DNA of 64,000 bases from CAVVAH01 sp963746175 (GCA_963746175.1 CAVVAH010000004.1:806001-870000), one strand, 5' to 3'. Shown: positions 1 through 9,326, counted from the first letter of the stretch. The notes: generated by a model not told the origin, from the sequence alone. Made by a program: numbers and translations.

Positions 1-337
1 CCGGCTGTTCCGCGCGGCGTACGACGACTTCCTGGCCGCCGGGGTCGCGGTGCACGGCGTCTCGACGCAGCGCTCCGACGAGCAGGCGCGCTTCGCCGAG
101 GCGGAGAAGATCCCCTTCCCCCTGCTGTCCGACGCCGACCTCGCGCTCACCGCGGCGCTCCGGCTGCCGACGTTCCGCGCCGCCGGCCAGGTGCGGCTGC
201 GCCGGGTGGTCGTCGTCGCGGACAGCGACCGGGTGGTCCGCGCCGTGAGATATCCCGTGACCGACATCCCCGAGACCGTGCGATGGTCCTTGCGCGTGCT
301 CACCGACGAGTCACCGGACGCCGAGGACACCCCATGA
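1..337 (+). CDS. peroxiredoxin-like (AhpC/TSA) protein, C-terminal part
   Basis: The reading frame is open from the window edge, so the N-terminus and the peroxidatic cysteine region lie outside. The visible part (AAGVAVHGVS, then EKIPFPLLSDADLALTAAL) matches the conserved middle of bacterioferritin comigratory-type peroxiredoxins: a strand, the phrase asking whether partners should be offset, then the FPLLSD segment. These enzymes reduce peroxides in the cytosol using thiols. The stop overlaps the start of the next gene as ATGA, so the two are probably translationally coupled. The exact subfamily cannot be set without the missing half. Confidence 0.75.
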   Translation, partial: RLFRAAYDDFLAAGVAVHGVSTQRSDEQARFAEAEKIPFPLLSDADLALTAALRLPTFRAAGQVRLRRVVVVADSDRVVRAVRYPVTDIPETVRWSLRVLTDESPDAEDTP

Positions 338-975
338 CGGTCGATCCCAGCACCTGGACCGAGGTCACCGACGAGGCCGCGCTGCGCGAGCTGCTCGGCA
401 CGCCGTCGGGTGGCGCGGTGGCCAAGGAGCGCACCACGCTGCACGAGCTGGACCGGCAGTGGATCGCGGCGTCCCCGTTCCTGCTGATGGCCACGGCCGG
501 TGCCGACGGAACCTGCGACGTCTCACCCAAGGGCGACCCCGCCGGCTTCGTGCACGTCCTCGACGACACCACGATCGCCATGCCGGAACGCCCCGGCAAC
601 AAGCGTGCCGACGGCTGGGTCAACGTGCTGTGCAACCCGCACGTCGGGCTGATCTTCGTGGTCCCCGGCCGGGTCGACACCCTGCGCGTCAACGGCCGCG
701 CCCGGCTGGTCAGCGAGGCGCCGTTCCTCGACGACATGACGGTGCAGGGGCACCGCCCGCTGCTCGCGCTGGTCGTCGAGGTCGAGCAGGTGTTCCACCA
801 CTGCGGCAAGGCGTTCCTCCGGTCGCAGCTGTGGCACCCGGAGTCCTGGGACGAGCACGGGCTGCCGCGCCGCGCCGTCATCGCGCGCACCCTCGAGCGG
901 CCGCAGGCCGACCTCGACGAGCTCGACGCGTACTACGGCCCGGCGTACGCCGAGAGGCTCTACCGCCAGACCTGA
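334..975 (+). CDS. pyridoxamine 5'-phosphate oxidase-family flavoprotein
   Basis: A 213-residue protein with the split-barrel signatures of the PPOX/FMN-binding family of the MSMEG_1061 kind: a SPFLLMATAGADGTCDVSPKG stretch near residues 45-65, then LPERPGN-like IAMPERPGNKRADGW, and a GRARLVSE strand near 125. Such proteins bind FMN or F420 and reduce or oxidise small substrates; the substrate here is unknown. The ATG at 334 is preferred over an upstream in-frame start at 283 because it gives a 4-bp ATGA overlap with the peroxiredoxin, suggesting a small redox operon. It is followed by the palindromic element at 1000-1078. Confidence 0.8.
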   Translation: MTVDPSTWTEVTDEAALRELLGTPSGGAVAKERTTLHELDRQWIAASPFLLMATAGADGTCDVSPKGDPAGFVHVLDDTTIAMPERPGNKRADGWVNVLCNPHVGLIFVVPGRVDTLRVNGRARLVSEAPFLDDMTVQGHRPLLALVVEVEQVFHHCGKAFLRSQLWHPESWDEHGLPRRAVIARTLERPQADLDELDAYYGPAYAERLYRQT

Positions 976-999
976 GCCGGTCGCGCGCGCGCTGGCCGT

Positions 1000-1078
1000 G
1001 ACCACGTTACGTGGTCATCAGTGCTTGTCGGGCGTGCACGACCCCGCCAAGCATGCCGTCGACCACGTATACGTGGTC
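1000..1078. repeat. composite palindromic element, family A copy 1
   Basis: This lies between two convergent genes. It starts with the 17-bp palindrome GACCACGT-T-ACGTGGTC (1000-1016) and ends with the 18-bp perfect palindrome GACCACGTATACGTGGTC (1061-1078). Between them is an imperfect palindrome bounded by TGCTTG (1022-1027) and CAAGCA (1048-1053) and centred on GTGCAC. A related copy sits at 8130-8202, also between convergent genes. It could serve as a bidirectional terminator, a protein-binding site or a REP-like mobile repeat; the sequence does not decide. Confidence 0.8.
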
Positions 1079-1115
1079 ACGCAGCGGACTGCGCCGGCGC
1101 GAGCGAGCGGGGCGG

Positions 1116-2561
1116 CTAGAGGATCGGGGCGGGGACGTACGACGCGGCGTCGGGGTGGCGGCGGACGACCTCCGCGACGCGTGCCACCACGGCGGCCACC
1201 TGGGCACCGGCGGCACCGGTGAAGGACGCCGGGTCGGCGACCAGGTCGCCGAGCTGCTCGCGCGAGAGCCCGAGCCGCGCGTCGGCGGCGAGCCGGTCGA
1301 AGAGGTCGTTGTCGGTGCTGCCCTGCTCGCGCATGCCGAGGGCGACGGCGACGGCGTGCTCCTTGATGGCCTCGTGCGCCTGCTCGCGGCCGACCCCGTT
1401 GCGCACCGCGGCCATCAGGACCTTCGTCGTCGCGAGGAACGGCAGGAAGCGGTCCAGCTCGCGGGCGACCACGGCCGGGTACGCGCCGAACTCGTCGAGC
1501 ACGGTGAGGAACGTCTGGAACAGCCCGTCGGCGGCGAAGAAGGCGTCCGGGAGAGCCACCCGGCGTACCACCGAGCAGAAGACGTCACCCTCGTTCCACT
1601 GCGCGCCCGCCAGCTCGCCGACCATCGAGAGGTAGCCGCGGAGCACGACGGCCAGCCCGTTGACCCGCTCGCAGGACCGGGTGTTCATCTTGTGCGGCAT
1701 CGCGCTGGAGCCGACCTGGCCGGCCTGGAACCCCTCGGTCGCGAGCTCCTGCCCGGCCATCAGCCGGATCGTGGTCGCCAGGCTGGACGGCCCGGCCGCG
1801 AGCTGCACCAGCGCGGCCACCGCGTCGAGGTCCAGCGACCGCGGGTAGACCTGCCCGACGCTGGTCAGCACCCGGTCGAAGCCGAGGTGTGCGGCGACCC
1901 GCTGCTCCAGGTCGGCGAGCCTCGCGGGGTCGCCGTCGAGCAGGTCGAGCTGGTCCTGCGCGGTGCCCACCGGCCCCTTGATGCCGCGGAGCGGGTAGCG
2001 CGCGATCAGCTCGTCGACCCGCTCGACCGCGACCAGCAGCTCCTCGGCCGCCGACGCGAACCGCTTCCCGAGCGTCGTGGCCTGCGCGGCGACGTTGTGG
2101 CTGCGGCCGGCCATGACCAGCCCGTCGTGCTCGACGGCCAGCCGGGAGAGCCGGGCCAGCGCGGCCACCGCCCGGTCGCGCACCAGCTCCAGGGACGACC
2201 GCACCTGCAGCTGCTCGACGTTCTCGGTGAGGTCGCGGCTGGTCATGCCCTTGTGCACGTGCTCGTGCCCGGCCAGCCCCGAGAACTCCTCGATCCGCGC
2301 CTTCACGTCGTGCCGGGTGACCGCCTCGCGGCGCCGGATCGAGTCGAGGTCGACGTCGTCGACGACCTTCTCGTACGCCTCGACGACACCGTCCGGGACC
2401 GCGACACCGAGGTCGCGCTGCGCAGACAGCACCGCCAGCCACAGCCGTCGCTCGAGCACCACCTTGTTCTCCGGCGACCAGATCCGGGTGAGCTCGGAGC
2501 TCGCGTAGCGGGCGGCGAGCACGTTCGGGATCCGGGACGGGTCGACGGTCACGCCGGCCAT
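1116..2561 (-). CDS. purB: adenylosuccinate lyase
   Basis: This fumarase/aspartase-superfamily enzyme cleaves SAICAR to AICAR plus fumarate, and adenylosuccinate to AMP plus fumarate, in purine synthesis. It has 481 residues, the usual actinobacterial length. The superfamily signature GSSAMPHKMN is at about residues 284-293, and HKGMTSRDLTENV near 103 carries conserved substrate-binding residues. The start chosen is the ATG giving MAGVTVDPS; the frame is open for 22 more codons upstream, but that stretch is Arg-rich and unlike the family. The other purine genes purD and purA lie within 10 kb on the same strand but not in one operon. Confidence 0.95.
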   Translation of the reverse strand: MAGVTVDPSRIPNVLAARYASSELTRIWSPENKVVLERRLWLAVLSAQRDLGVAVPDGVVEAYEKVVDDVDLDSIRRREAVTRHDVKARIEEFSGLAGHEHVHKGMTSRDLTENVEQLQVRSSLELVRDRAVAALARLSRLAVEHDGLVMAGRSHNVAAQATTLGKRFASAAEELLVAVERVDELIARYPLRGIKGPVGTAQDQLDLLDGDPARLADLEQRVAAHLGFDRVLTSVGQVYPRSLDLDAVAALVQLAAGPSSLATTIRLMAGQELATEGFQAGQVGSSAMPHKMNTRSCERVNGLAVVLRGYLSMVGELAGAQWNEGDVFCSVVRRVALPDAFFAADGLFQTFLTVLDEFGAYPAVVARELDRFLPFLATTKVLMAAVRNGVGREQAHEAIKEHAVAVALGMREQGSTDNDLFDRLAADARLGLSREQLGDLVADPASFTGAAGAQVAAVVARVAEVVRRHPDAASYVPAPIL

Positions 2562-2634
2562 TCTCGCGTACGCGCGGAGGACCCGGCGCCGCCCACGCCC
2601 TGGCCCACGAGTGACCCGTGACCACACCGGGTGC

Positions 2635-2665
2635 GGGACGGTCGGCGACGGGGGCCGACCGTCCC
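2635..2665. other. 12-bp perfect stem-loop upstream of the lspA-like gene
   Basis: GGGACGGTCGGC (2635-2646) pairs perfectly with GCCGACCGTCCC (2654-2665) around a 7-nt loop. It lies in the divergent space between purB and the lspA-like gene, ending 27 nt before the latter's ATG. It could be a leader hairpin or an operator. No T-run follows it. Confidence 0.6.
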
Positions 2666-2692
2666 GTCCCCGACCCCCGAAGACCGCTCCTC

Positions 2693-3641
2693 ATGACCGA
2701 GACTCCCCGAGACCCCGGGAGCCGCGCCCCGCGCGGCCATGTCCTCCTGCTCGCGGCGACGCTCGCCGGCGGCGTGCTCCTGGACCAGGGCACCAAGTGG
2801 GCGGCGTCCTCGGCGGTGATCAACAGGGGCGGCACGAGCTACCTGCTCCCCGGCACGCTGCGGGGGCTCTGGGAGCACCCGCAGGTCGGCGCCGCGCTGG
2901 ACCTGCTCGACCTCGCCCCGATCCTGCTGACGTCACCCTGGCCGCCCGGTCCCAGGAGCGCCTGGTCGCCCTGGGCTGGGCGCTGCTGGCGGCCGGTTGG
3001 GCGTCGAACTGGCTGGACCGGCTCGGTCTGTCCGCGCTCACCCAGTCAGGGTCGCCGCGTGGCGCGGTGGACTGGGTGCGGATCTCCGGGGTGCCGGGCG
3101 TCTACAACCTCGCCGACGGGCTGATCGTCGCCGGTGGCTTGCTGCTGGCGGCCGTCGCGGTCAGCCGTGCGGGCCGCGGCCGGTCGCTGCTCGCCGTGAC
3201 CGCCTGCCTGTGCCTGCTCGCGGTCTGGGTCGGTGTCTGGTCCGGCGACCGGCGGGCCACCGAGTCGGCCGTCGTCGCCCAGCAGCTGCACGGCCCCGCG
3301 CGCTCGATGGCCCAGGAGGAGCAGGCGCTGGTCCACCGCATCAGCCGGGCCGAAGCCCTCTCGCGTGACGCCCGGCGCCGCGCGGCGCAGGCCGCCCTCG
3401 CTGCGCTCGGGGCCGGCGCGCCGCACCCGGACCGTCTCTGCCCCCGCAGCACCAGTTCGCCTGCGACGGTCCCCGCCGCTGCGTCGTCACCGTCACCTCG
3501 GGGGCCGACGTCGCGCTGGTCTTCCCGGTGCACCGGCCGCGCTGGGCCGAGCGGATCGGCGTGCCCCCCGGCCCGTGCGACGGCTCCCTCGTCCAGGTGC
3601 TGTGCGGGCAGGTCGCCACCGCCGCGGTGGACGAGCCGTGA
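2693..3641 (+). pseudogene. signal peptidase II (LspA)-like protein with C-terminal extension, two frameshifts
   Basis: Read across three frames, this is one continuous protein. Frame 1 from ATG 2693 gives a membrane segment followed by DQGTKWAASSAVINRG. After a shift near 2930 comes ALLAAGWASNWLDR and VYNLADGLIVAGG, which correspond to the LspA catalytic boxes (G-x-x-x-N-x-x-D-R and F/Y-N-x-A-D, each with an active-site Asp). After a second shift near 3438 it continues QHQFACDGPRRCVVTV and ends with TGA at 3639-3641. Each shift is explained by one missing base. Residues after the LspA core form a charged helix and a two-Cys domain not normal for LspA. Either the gene is decayed or the sequence has two errors. 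True LspA matures lipoproteins; whether this one does is uncertain. Confidence 0.7.
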
Positions 3642-4123
3642 CCGAGCTGCGGCGGGCCGTCGCGCACCACGGCACGTGGACCGCTGTGCTGCTCGTCGTC
3701 CTGTGCCTGGTCGGCGGCCTGCGCGTCGGCGACGCCCGGGCCGGTCGCGCGGCCGAGGTCCCGAAGGTCCTCCAGGACCGGTTGCTCGCCGACAGCCACC
3801 GGCTGGACCTGTGGCGCACCGACGCCCTCACCGCCGAGCGCGACGCGGCGTACGCCCGGCAGGACGCTGCCCGCGCCGCGCTGGCGGCCCACGTCGCAGG
3901 TCGGCCGCACGCCGAGGCCCTGCTGCCGGCCGGGATGCGCTTCGTCTGCGTCGACCGGGCGGCCGGACGGTGCGTGGTCGTCGCCGAGACCGCGCAGCGG
4001 ACCACCCGGCTGGTCTGGCCGCTCACCCGGCCGGTCTGGGCCGCGCGCCTCGGCCTGCCGCCAGGTCGATGCGTGGGTGAGGTCTGGCCGAGCTATCAGG
4101 GTGGCAGCGTCGGCTGCCGGTGA
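3638..4123 (+). CDS. membrane-anchored protein sharing the LspA-like neighbour's C-terminal domain
   Basis: A 161-residue protein starting at a GTG that overlaps the preceding stop as GTGA. One N-terminal membrane segment (WTAVLLVVLCLVGGL) is followed by a charged helix rich in Arg, Asp and Ala, then a small domain FVCVDRAAGRCVVVAE and LGLPPGRCVGEVWPSYQGG with paired cysteines. The same pattern closes the upstream LspA-like gene (FACDGPRRCVVTVTSG, IGVPPGPCDGSLVQVL), so the two ends are paralogous and probably lie outside the membrane. I do not recognise the family. Tight coupling suggests both products act together. Confidence 0.7.
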   Translation: MTELRRAVAHHGTWTAVLLVVLCLVGGLRVGDARAGRAAEVPKVLQDRLLADSHRLDLWRTDALTAERDAAYARQDAARAALAAHVAGRPHAEALLPAGMRFVCVDRAAGRCVVVAETAQRTTRLVWPLTRPVWAARLGLPPGRCVGEVWPSYQGGSVGCR

Positions 4124-4181
4124 GGGGGTTGCCTGCGACCTCAGCCCTCGCCGCGGCCCCAGGTGAGCGCCGTCCGGCCGG

Positions 4182-5449
<1,268 letters not shown>

Positions 5450-5453
<4 letters not shown>

Positions 5454-6031
5454 GGCTTCCAGAACTCCCACCACCGGCGCGGCGGCCCCCCGAGGGGCTC
5501 GGGGTCGAACGGCTCCGGGTCGAGCGCCGCGCGGCCGGCCGTCGACGTGGTCGTCGCGCCGCGCGGCCCCTCGTCGTCGTCATCGGTGTCGGTGTCGAGC
5601 ACGAGCCGCCGCGTCGGAGACGTGTCGCTGGCGTCGCTGACCGGCTCGCCGAGCTGGGGGTCGTACCCCTCCAGCCCGGTGGCGTCCTCGACGGCCCGGG
5701 CCAGGTCGTAGACCCTGCTCATCACGGCGAGGTCGTCGTGCCCCACGGCCCGGTGCTCCGGCACGTGGATCTGGAGCTCGCCCGAGACGAGTGTCAGGCC
5801 GATCCCGCTCACCGGGTCGGTGAGCTCGCGGGTCTCGTCGTCGTCCTGGGTGAGCTCCGCGGTCGGCCCGAGGATCTCGCGCGCCGCGGGCAGCAGCGCC
5901 TCCCACTGCTCCAGGTCGCCCTCGGTCAGGGGACCGGGGTCGCCGCCCTCGTACGACTCCTCGACGTCGGCCAGGGCATCCTCCATCGTCTGCCCCGGGT
6001 CGCGGCGGACGAAGAAGATGTCGTAGCTCAT
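5450..6031 (-). CDS. hypothetical acidic protein upstream of purD
   Basis: A 193-residue soluble protein beginning MSYDIFFVRRDPGQTMEDAL and ending in an acidic, Pro-rich tail with PPRRWWEFWKP. No known catalytic motif is visible; similar short actinobacterial proteins starting MSYDIFFV are uncharacterised. The ATG lies 8 nt after a TAGCGT box (minus strand, 6040-6045), fitting a leaderless mRNA. Its stop overlaps the purD start, so it probably heads a two-gene operon with purD. Function unknown. Confidence 0.75.
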
Positions 6032-6060
6032 CAGGGGCGACGCTACCAACGCGAGGGCCG

Positions 6061-7437
6061 TCAGCCGGTCGTGTGCTCGTCCGCCACGGCGAGCGCCTCG
6101 TCGAGGATCGCCAGCCCCTCCTTGGCCTCCTCGTCGGTGATGGTGCAGGGCGGCACCACGTGCAGCCGGTTGAAGTTGACGAACGGCAGCATGCCGCGGC
6201 TCTTGCAGGCGGCCACCAGCTGCGCCATCGGGGCGTTGGCCTCGCCCGCCGCGTTGTAGGGCACCAGCATCTCGCGGGTCGCCTTGTCCTTGACGAGGTC
6301 GAGCGCCCAGAAGACGCCGAGGCCGCGCACCTCCCCGACCGACGGGTGCCGCTCGGCCAGGTCGCGCAGGCCGGGCCCGAGGACGTCCGCACCGATCCGG
6401 CGGGCGTTGTCGACGATCCCCTCGTCCTGCATGGCGTTGATGCTCGCGACGGCGGCTGCGCAGGCCAGCGGGTGACCGCTGTACGTCAGGCCGCCGGGGA
6501 AGACCCGCTCGGCGAACGTCGCCGCGATCGCGTCGGAGATCACCACGCCACCGAGCGGGACGTAGCCCGAGTTGCTGCCCTTGGCGAAGGTGATGAGGTC
6601 GGGCCGCACGTCCCACTTGTCGACGGCGAACCACTCGCCGGCCCGGCCGAAGCCGGCCATGACCTCGTCGGCGACGTAGACGATGCCGTAGCGGTCGCAG
6701 AGGTCGCGCACGCCGGCCAGGTAGCCGTCCGGCGGGACGAGGATGCCGGCCGTGCCGGGGATCGACTCGAGGACGAGCGCGGCGATCGTGCCCGGACCCT
6801 CGAACGCGACGACCTGCTCGAGGTGCTCGAGCGCTCGCTCGCACTCCTGCTCGACCGAGTCGGACCAGAACGGCGACCGGTAGGCGTACGGACCGAAGAA
6901 GTGCACGACGCCGGTGGCGCCACCGTCGTTGGGCCAGCGCCGCGGGTCGCCGGTCATCTGCACCGCGGTCGCGGTGTTGCCGTGGTAGCTGCGGTACGTC
7001 GTGAGCACCTTGTGCCGGCCGGTGTGCAGCCGGGCCATCCGCACGGCGTTCTCGATCGCGTCGGCGCCGCCGTTGGTGAAGAACACCTTGTTGAGGTCGG
7101 CGGGCGCGCGCTCGGCGATCAGCCGCGCGCACTCGGAACGCTGGTCGTTCGCGTGCTGCGGCGCGATGGTCGTGAGCCGGCCGGCCTGCTCCTGGATCGC
7201 CGCGACCACCTTCGGGTGCTGGTGACCGATGTTGATGTTGACCAGCTGCGAGGAGAAGTCGAGGTAGCGGTTGCCGTCGTAGTCCCAGACGTAGCACCCC
7301 TGGGCGCCTGCCACGACCATCGGCGAGATCAGCGCCTGGGCGGACCAGGAGTGGAAGACGTGTGCGCGGTCGAGCTCGTAGACCCGGGCGCCGGTGGCCG
7401 GGTCGGGGGTCGGATGCGCGGTCGGCAGGTCGGTCAT
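6061..7437 (-). CDS. class III PLP-dependent aminotransferase (omega-amino acid/taurine-pyruvate type)
   Basis: A 458-residue fold-type I aminotransferase. Visible are the cofactor-binding FFTNGGADAIENAVRMAR near residues 119-136, the DEVMAGFGR motif with the ring-nitrogen Asp at about 257, and the Schiff-base Lys at about 286 in FAKGSNSGYVPLGG. Related proteins transfer the amino group of taurine, beta-alanine or putrescine to pyruvate or oxoglutarate; the substrate cannot be read here. The ATG lies 7 nt after a TAATCT box, and its promoter is back-to-back with that of the TRIC-type gene at 7471. Confidence 0.85.
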   Translation of the reverse strand: MTDLPTAHPTPDPATGARVYELDRAHVFHSWSAQALISPMVVAGAQGCYVWDYDGNRYLDFSSQLVNINIGHQHPKVVAAIQEQAGRLTTIAPQHANDQRSECARLIAERAPADLNKVFFTNGGADAIENAVRMARLHTGRHKVLTTYRSYHGNTATAVQMTGDPRRWPNDGGATGVVHFFGPYAYRSPFWSDSVEQECERALEHLEQVVAFEGPGTIAALVLESIPGTAGILVPPDGYLAGVRDLCDRYGIVYVADEVMAGFGRAGEWFAVDKWDVRPDLITFAKGSNSGYVPLGGVVISDAIAATFAERVFPGGLTYSGHPLACAAAVASINAMQDEGIVDNARRIGADVLGPGLRDLAERHPSVGEVRGLGVFWALDLVKDKATREMLVPYNAAGEANAPMAQLVAACKSRGMLPFVNFNRLHVVPPCTITDEEAKEGLAILDEALAVADEHTTG

Positions 7438-7444
7438 GGGCGGG

Positions 7445-7463
7445 AGATTAGTCGCCCTACGCT
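7445..7463. promoter_or_regulatory. divergent pair of leaderless -10 boxes
   Basis: TAATCT (minus strand, 7445-7450) stands 7 nt before the aminotransferase ATG at 7437, and TACGCT (plus strand, 7458-7463) stands 7 nt before the ATG at 7471. Both fit the TANNNT -10 consensus at the spacing that puts transcription start on the start codon. The whole intergenic space is 33 bp, so the two promoters share their DNA. Confidence 0.6.
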
Positions 7464-7470
7464 CCAGCGC

Positions 7471-8100
7471 ATGACGCCGTCCACCCTGACCCTGGTGCTC
7501 GACCTGTGCGGGGTGTTCGTCTTCGCCCTGTCGGGCGCGCTGGCGGCCGTCCTGCGCAAGCTGGACATCGTGGGCGTCGTGGTCGTCGCGACGGTCTCGG
7601 CGATCGGCGGCGGCCTGCTGAGGGACGTGGCCCTGCCCGACGTACCGCCGCCGGCCCTGGAGGACTGGCGCTACGTCACCGCGAGCGCGGCGGCCGGCGT
7701 GCTGGTCTTCTTCTTCCACCCGCAGGTCGGCCGGCTGTCCCGGGCGGTCCGCGTCTTCGACGCCGCGGGGCTCGGGTTCTTCGCGGTGGCCGGCACGTCG
7801 AAGGCGCTGACGTTCGGCCTGGGCCCGGTCCCCGCGGTGATCCTGGGGGTCATCACCGGGTGCGGCGGCGGTGTGCTGCGCGACGTGCTGCTGCGCGAGA
7901 TCCCGCTCGTGCTGCGGACCGGCGAGCTGTACGCCGTGACCGCGCTGGCCGGGTCCCTGGTGGTGGTCGCTGGCGACCGGCTCGGCGCGTACGACTCGGC
8001 GACTGCGGCCCTCGGGGTCGGCGTGGTCTTCGTCCTCCGGGTGCTGGCCCTGCGCCGGCACTGGTCGGCTCCGCTCCCCCGCGGCGTCCACGACACCTGA
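7471..8100 (+). CDS. TRIC-type cation channel / UPF0126 membrane protein
   Basis: A 209-residue integral membrane protein with about seven hydrophobic segments. It carries the duplicated UPF0126 signature: ATVSAIGGGLLRDVALPDVPP in the first half and GVITGCGGGVLRDVLLREIPLVL in the second, the glycine-rich pairs that line the pore in bacterial TRIC homologues. These form trimeric cation channels; the physiological role in bacteria is unclear. The ATG is 7 nt after a TACGCT box. The gene is followed by a palindromic element at 8130-8202. Confidence 0.9.
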   Translation: MTPSTLTLVLDLCGVFVFALSGALAAVLRKLDIVGVVVVATVSAIGGGLLRDVALPDVPPPALEDWRYVTASAAAGVLVFFFHPQVGRLSRAVRVFDAAGLGFFAVAGTSKALTFGLGPVPAVILGVITGCGGGVLRDVLLREIPLVLRTGELYAVTALAGSLVVVAGDRLGAYDSATAALGVGVVFVLRVLALRRHWSAPLPRGVHDT

Positions 8101-8129
8101 CCCGCCTGCCTCGATCGCCCCTGGCGATT

Positions 8130-8202
8130 GACCACGTAACGTGGTCGACGAGTCCTTGTCGGGGCCTGCACGCCAGGACAAGCACGCTTTCGCCACGACA
8201 AG
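8130..8202. repeat. composite palindromic element, family A copy 2
   Basis: The 17-bp palindrome GACCACGT-A-ACGTGGTC (8130-8146) is the exact reverse complement of that at 1000-1016. It is followed by CTTGTC (8155-8160) and GACAAG (8177-8182) enclosing a GGGGCCTGCACGCC core much like the 1.0-kb copy, and a further GACAAG at 8197-8202. Like copy 1, it lies between two convergent genes. Two copies of a composite structure make chance unlikely. Confidence 0.75.
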
Positions 8203-8229
8203 CAGGGTGCGGAGCGGGTCGACCCGGCG

Positions 8230-8853
8230 TCAGTCGTCGGCGAGGCGCTCCTCGAGGCGGGCCTGCACCGCGGGCCACTCGTCGCGCAGTATCGAGTAGA
8301 CGACCGAGTCGCGCCAGCTGCCGTCGGCGCGGCGGAGGTGCCGGCGCAGCACGCCCTCGCGGGTCGCACCGAGCTTGGCGATGGCGGCCTGCGAGCGGGC
8401 GTTGATCAGGTCGGTCTGCAGCTTGACCCGGCCGAAGCCGAGCTCGTCGAACGCGTACCCGAGCAGCGCCAGCTTGCAGGCCGGGTTCACGGGACCCGAC
8501 CACCACGGCGGGCCGTACGCCGTCCAGCCGAGGTGGATGCGCTCGTGGCCGAGGTCCCACTCCGCGAGGCTGCTGGTGCCGACGACCGTACCGACGGCCC
8601 CGAGGTCGGAGTCGGCCGCCAGCCGCACGACCCAGCACTGCCGCGGGCCGGTCACCCCCTGGTCCGCGGTCGCCAGCCAGGCCCGCGCCGCGTCGACATC
8701 GGCCCAGCGGCCGGCCGGCCCGCCGCCGTAGCCGAGATCCCAGACGCGCTCGTCGGACAGGGCGGCGAACAAGCCTGCAGCGTCGTCGGTGGAGGCCGGC
8801 GTCAGACGGACGACCTGGTTGGCGAGCTCGACGGCTTCCGGTGCGCGGGTCAC
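8230..8853 (-). CDS. GNAT acetyltransferase, RimJ/RimL type
   Basis: A 207-residue acetyl-CoA-dependent N-acetyltransferase. The fold shows as VVRLTPASTDDAAGLFAALSDERVW at the start, a WVVRLA...GAVGTVVGTS strand pair, then the HLGWTAYGPPWWSGPVNPACKLALLGYAFDELGF block and LINARSQAAIAKLGATREGVLRRH, characteristic of RimJ/RimL-like enzymes that modify protein N-termini or small amines. The actual substrate is unknown. The GTG start lies 6 nt after a TAGTTT box that overlaps the -10 of the divergent gene at 8876. Confidence 0.85.
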   Translation of the reverse strand: MTRAPEAVELANQVVRLTPASTDDAAGLFAALSDERVWDLGYGGGPAGRWADVDAARAWLATADQGVTGPRQCWVVRLAADSDLGAVGTVVGTSSLAEWDLGHERIHLGWTAYGPPWWSGPVNPACKLALLGYAFDELGFGRVKLQTDLINARSQAAIAKLGATREGVLRRHLRRADGSWRDSVVYSILRDEWPAVQARLEERLADD

Positions 8854-8859
8854 CCGCCG

Positions 8860-8869
8860 AAACTACTGT
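8860..8869. promoter_or_regulatory. overlapping divergent -10 boxes
   Basis: The minus-strand TAGTTT (8860-8865, 6 nt before the acetyltransferase GTG) and the plus-strand TACTGT (8864-8869, 6 nt before the ATG at 8876) overlap by two bases in a 22-bp intergenic gap. Two polymerases could not occupy both at once, so the genes may be expressed alternately. This rests on sequence position only. Confidence 0.5.
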
Positions 8870-8875
8870 CGCGGC

Positions 8876-9286
8876 ATGACGCTCGGCCGCACCATTCCCG
8901 CGCTGCCGGTCCGCGACGTGGCGGCGGCCGTCACGTTCTACGCCGACAAGCTGGGCTTCCACGTCCTGCACCACGACGGCGGGTTCGCCGTCCTGGGCCG
9001 TGACGACGCGGTCCTGCACCTCTGGGAGTCGGGCGACGAGTCGTGGCAGACCCGGACCGGCGCCGGCAAGCCCGTGCGGTCCGGCGCCGAGTCGTTCCTC
9101 GCCGGCACCGCCAGCTGCCGGATCGAGGTGACGGACGTCGATGCGCTGTACGCCGAGATGCAAGCCGCCGGCGTGCTGCACCGCGTGTCCCGCGGCGGGG
9201 TCGACGACACCGACTTCGGCACCCGCGAGTTCAGCGTCCTCGACCTGGACGGCAACCTGATCGGCTTCCACATCTGGACGACCTGA
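8876..9286 (+). CDS. VOC-family (glyoxalase/bleomycin-resistance-like) protein
   Basis: A 136-residue protein with the double beta-alpha-beta-beta-beta repeat of the vicinal oxygen chelate superfamily: TIPALPVRDVAAAVTFYADKLGF at the start and a metal-ligand-like FSVLDLDGNLIGFH near the end. The HLWESGDESW stretch and overall length resemble bleomycin-binding proteins, which dimerise and sequester glycopeptide drugs, but many relatives are dioxygenases or of unknown role. The ATG follows a TACTGT box by 6 nt. Confidence 0.8.
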   Translation: MTLGRTIPALPVRDVAAAVTFYADKLGFHVLHHDGGFAVLGRDDAVLHLWESGDESWQTRTGAGKPVRSGAESFLAGTASCRIEVTDVDALYAEMQAAGVLHRVSRGGVDDTDFGTREFSVLDLDGNLIGFHIWTT

Positions 9287-9292
9287 CCAGGG

Positions 9293-9318
9293 CGAGTCGA
9301 CCGAAGCCCGGCGACTCG
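9293..9318. terminator. stem-loop between convergent genes
   Basis: CGAGTCG (9293-9299) pairs with CGACTCG (9312-9318) over a 12-nt loop, in the 40-bp space between the converging VOC gene and the metalloprotease. It would work as a bidirectional terminator; there is no clear T-run, as is common in high-GC actinobacteria. Confidence 0.45.
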
Positions 9319-9326
9319 AAAGCGGG

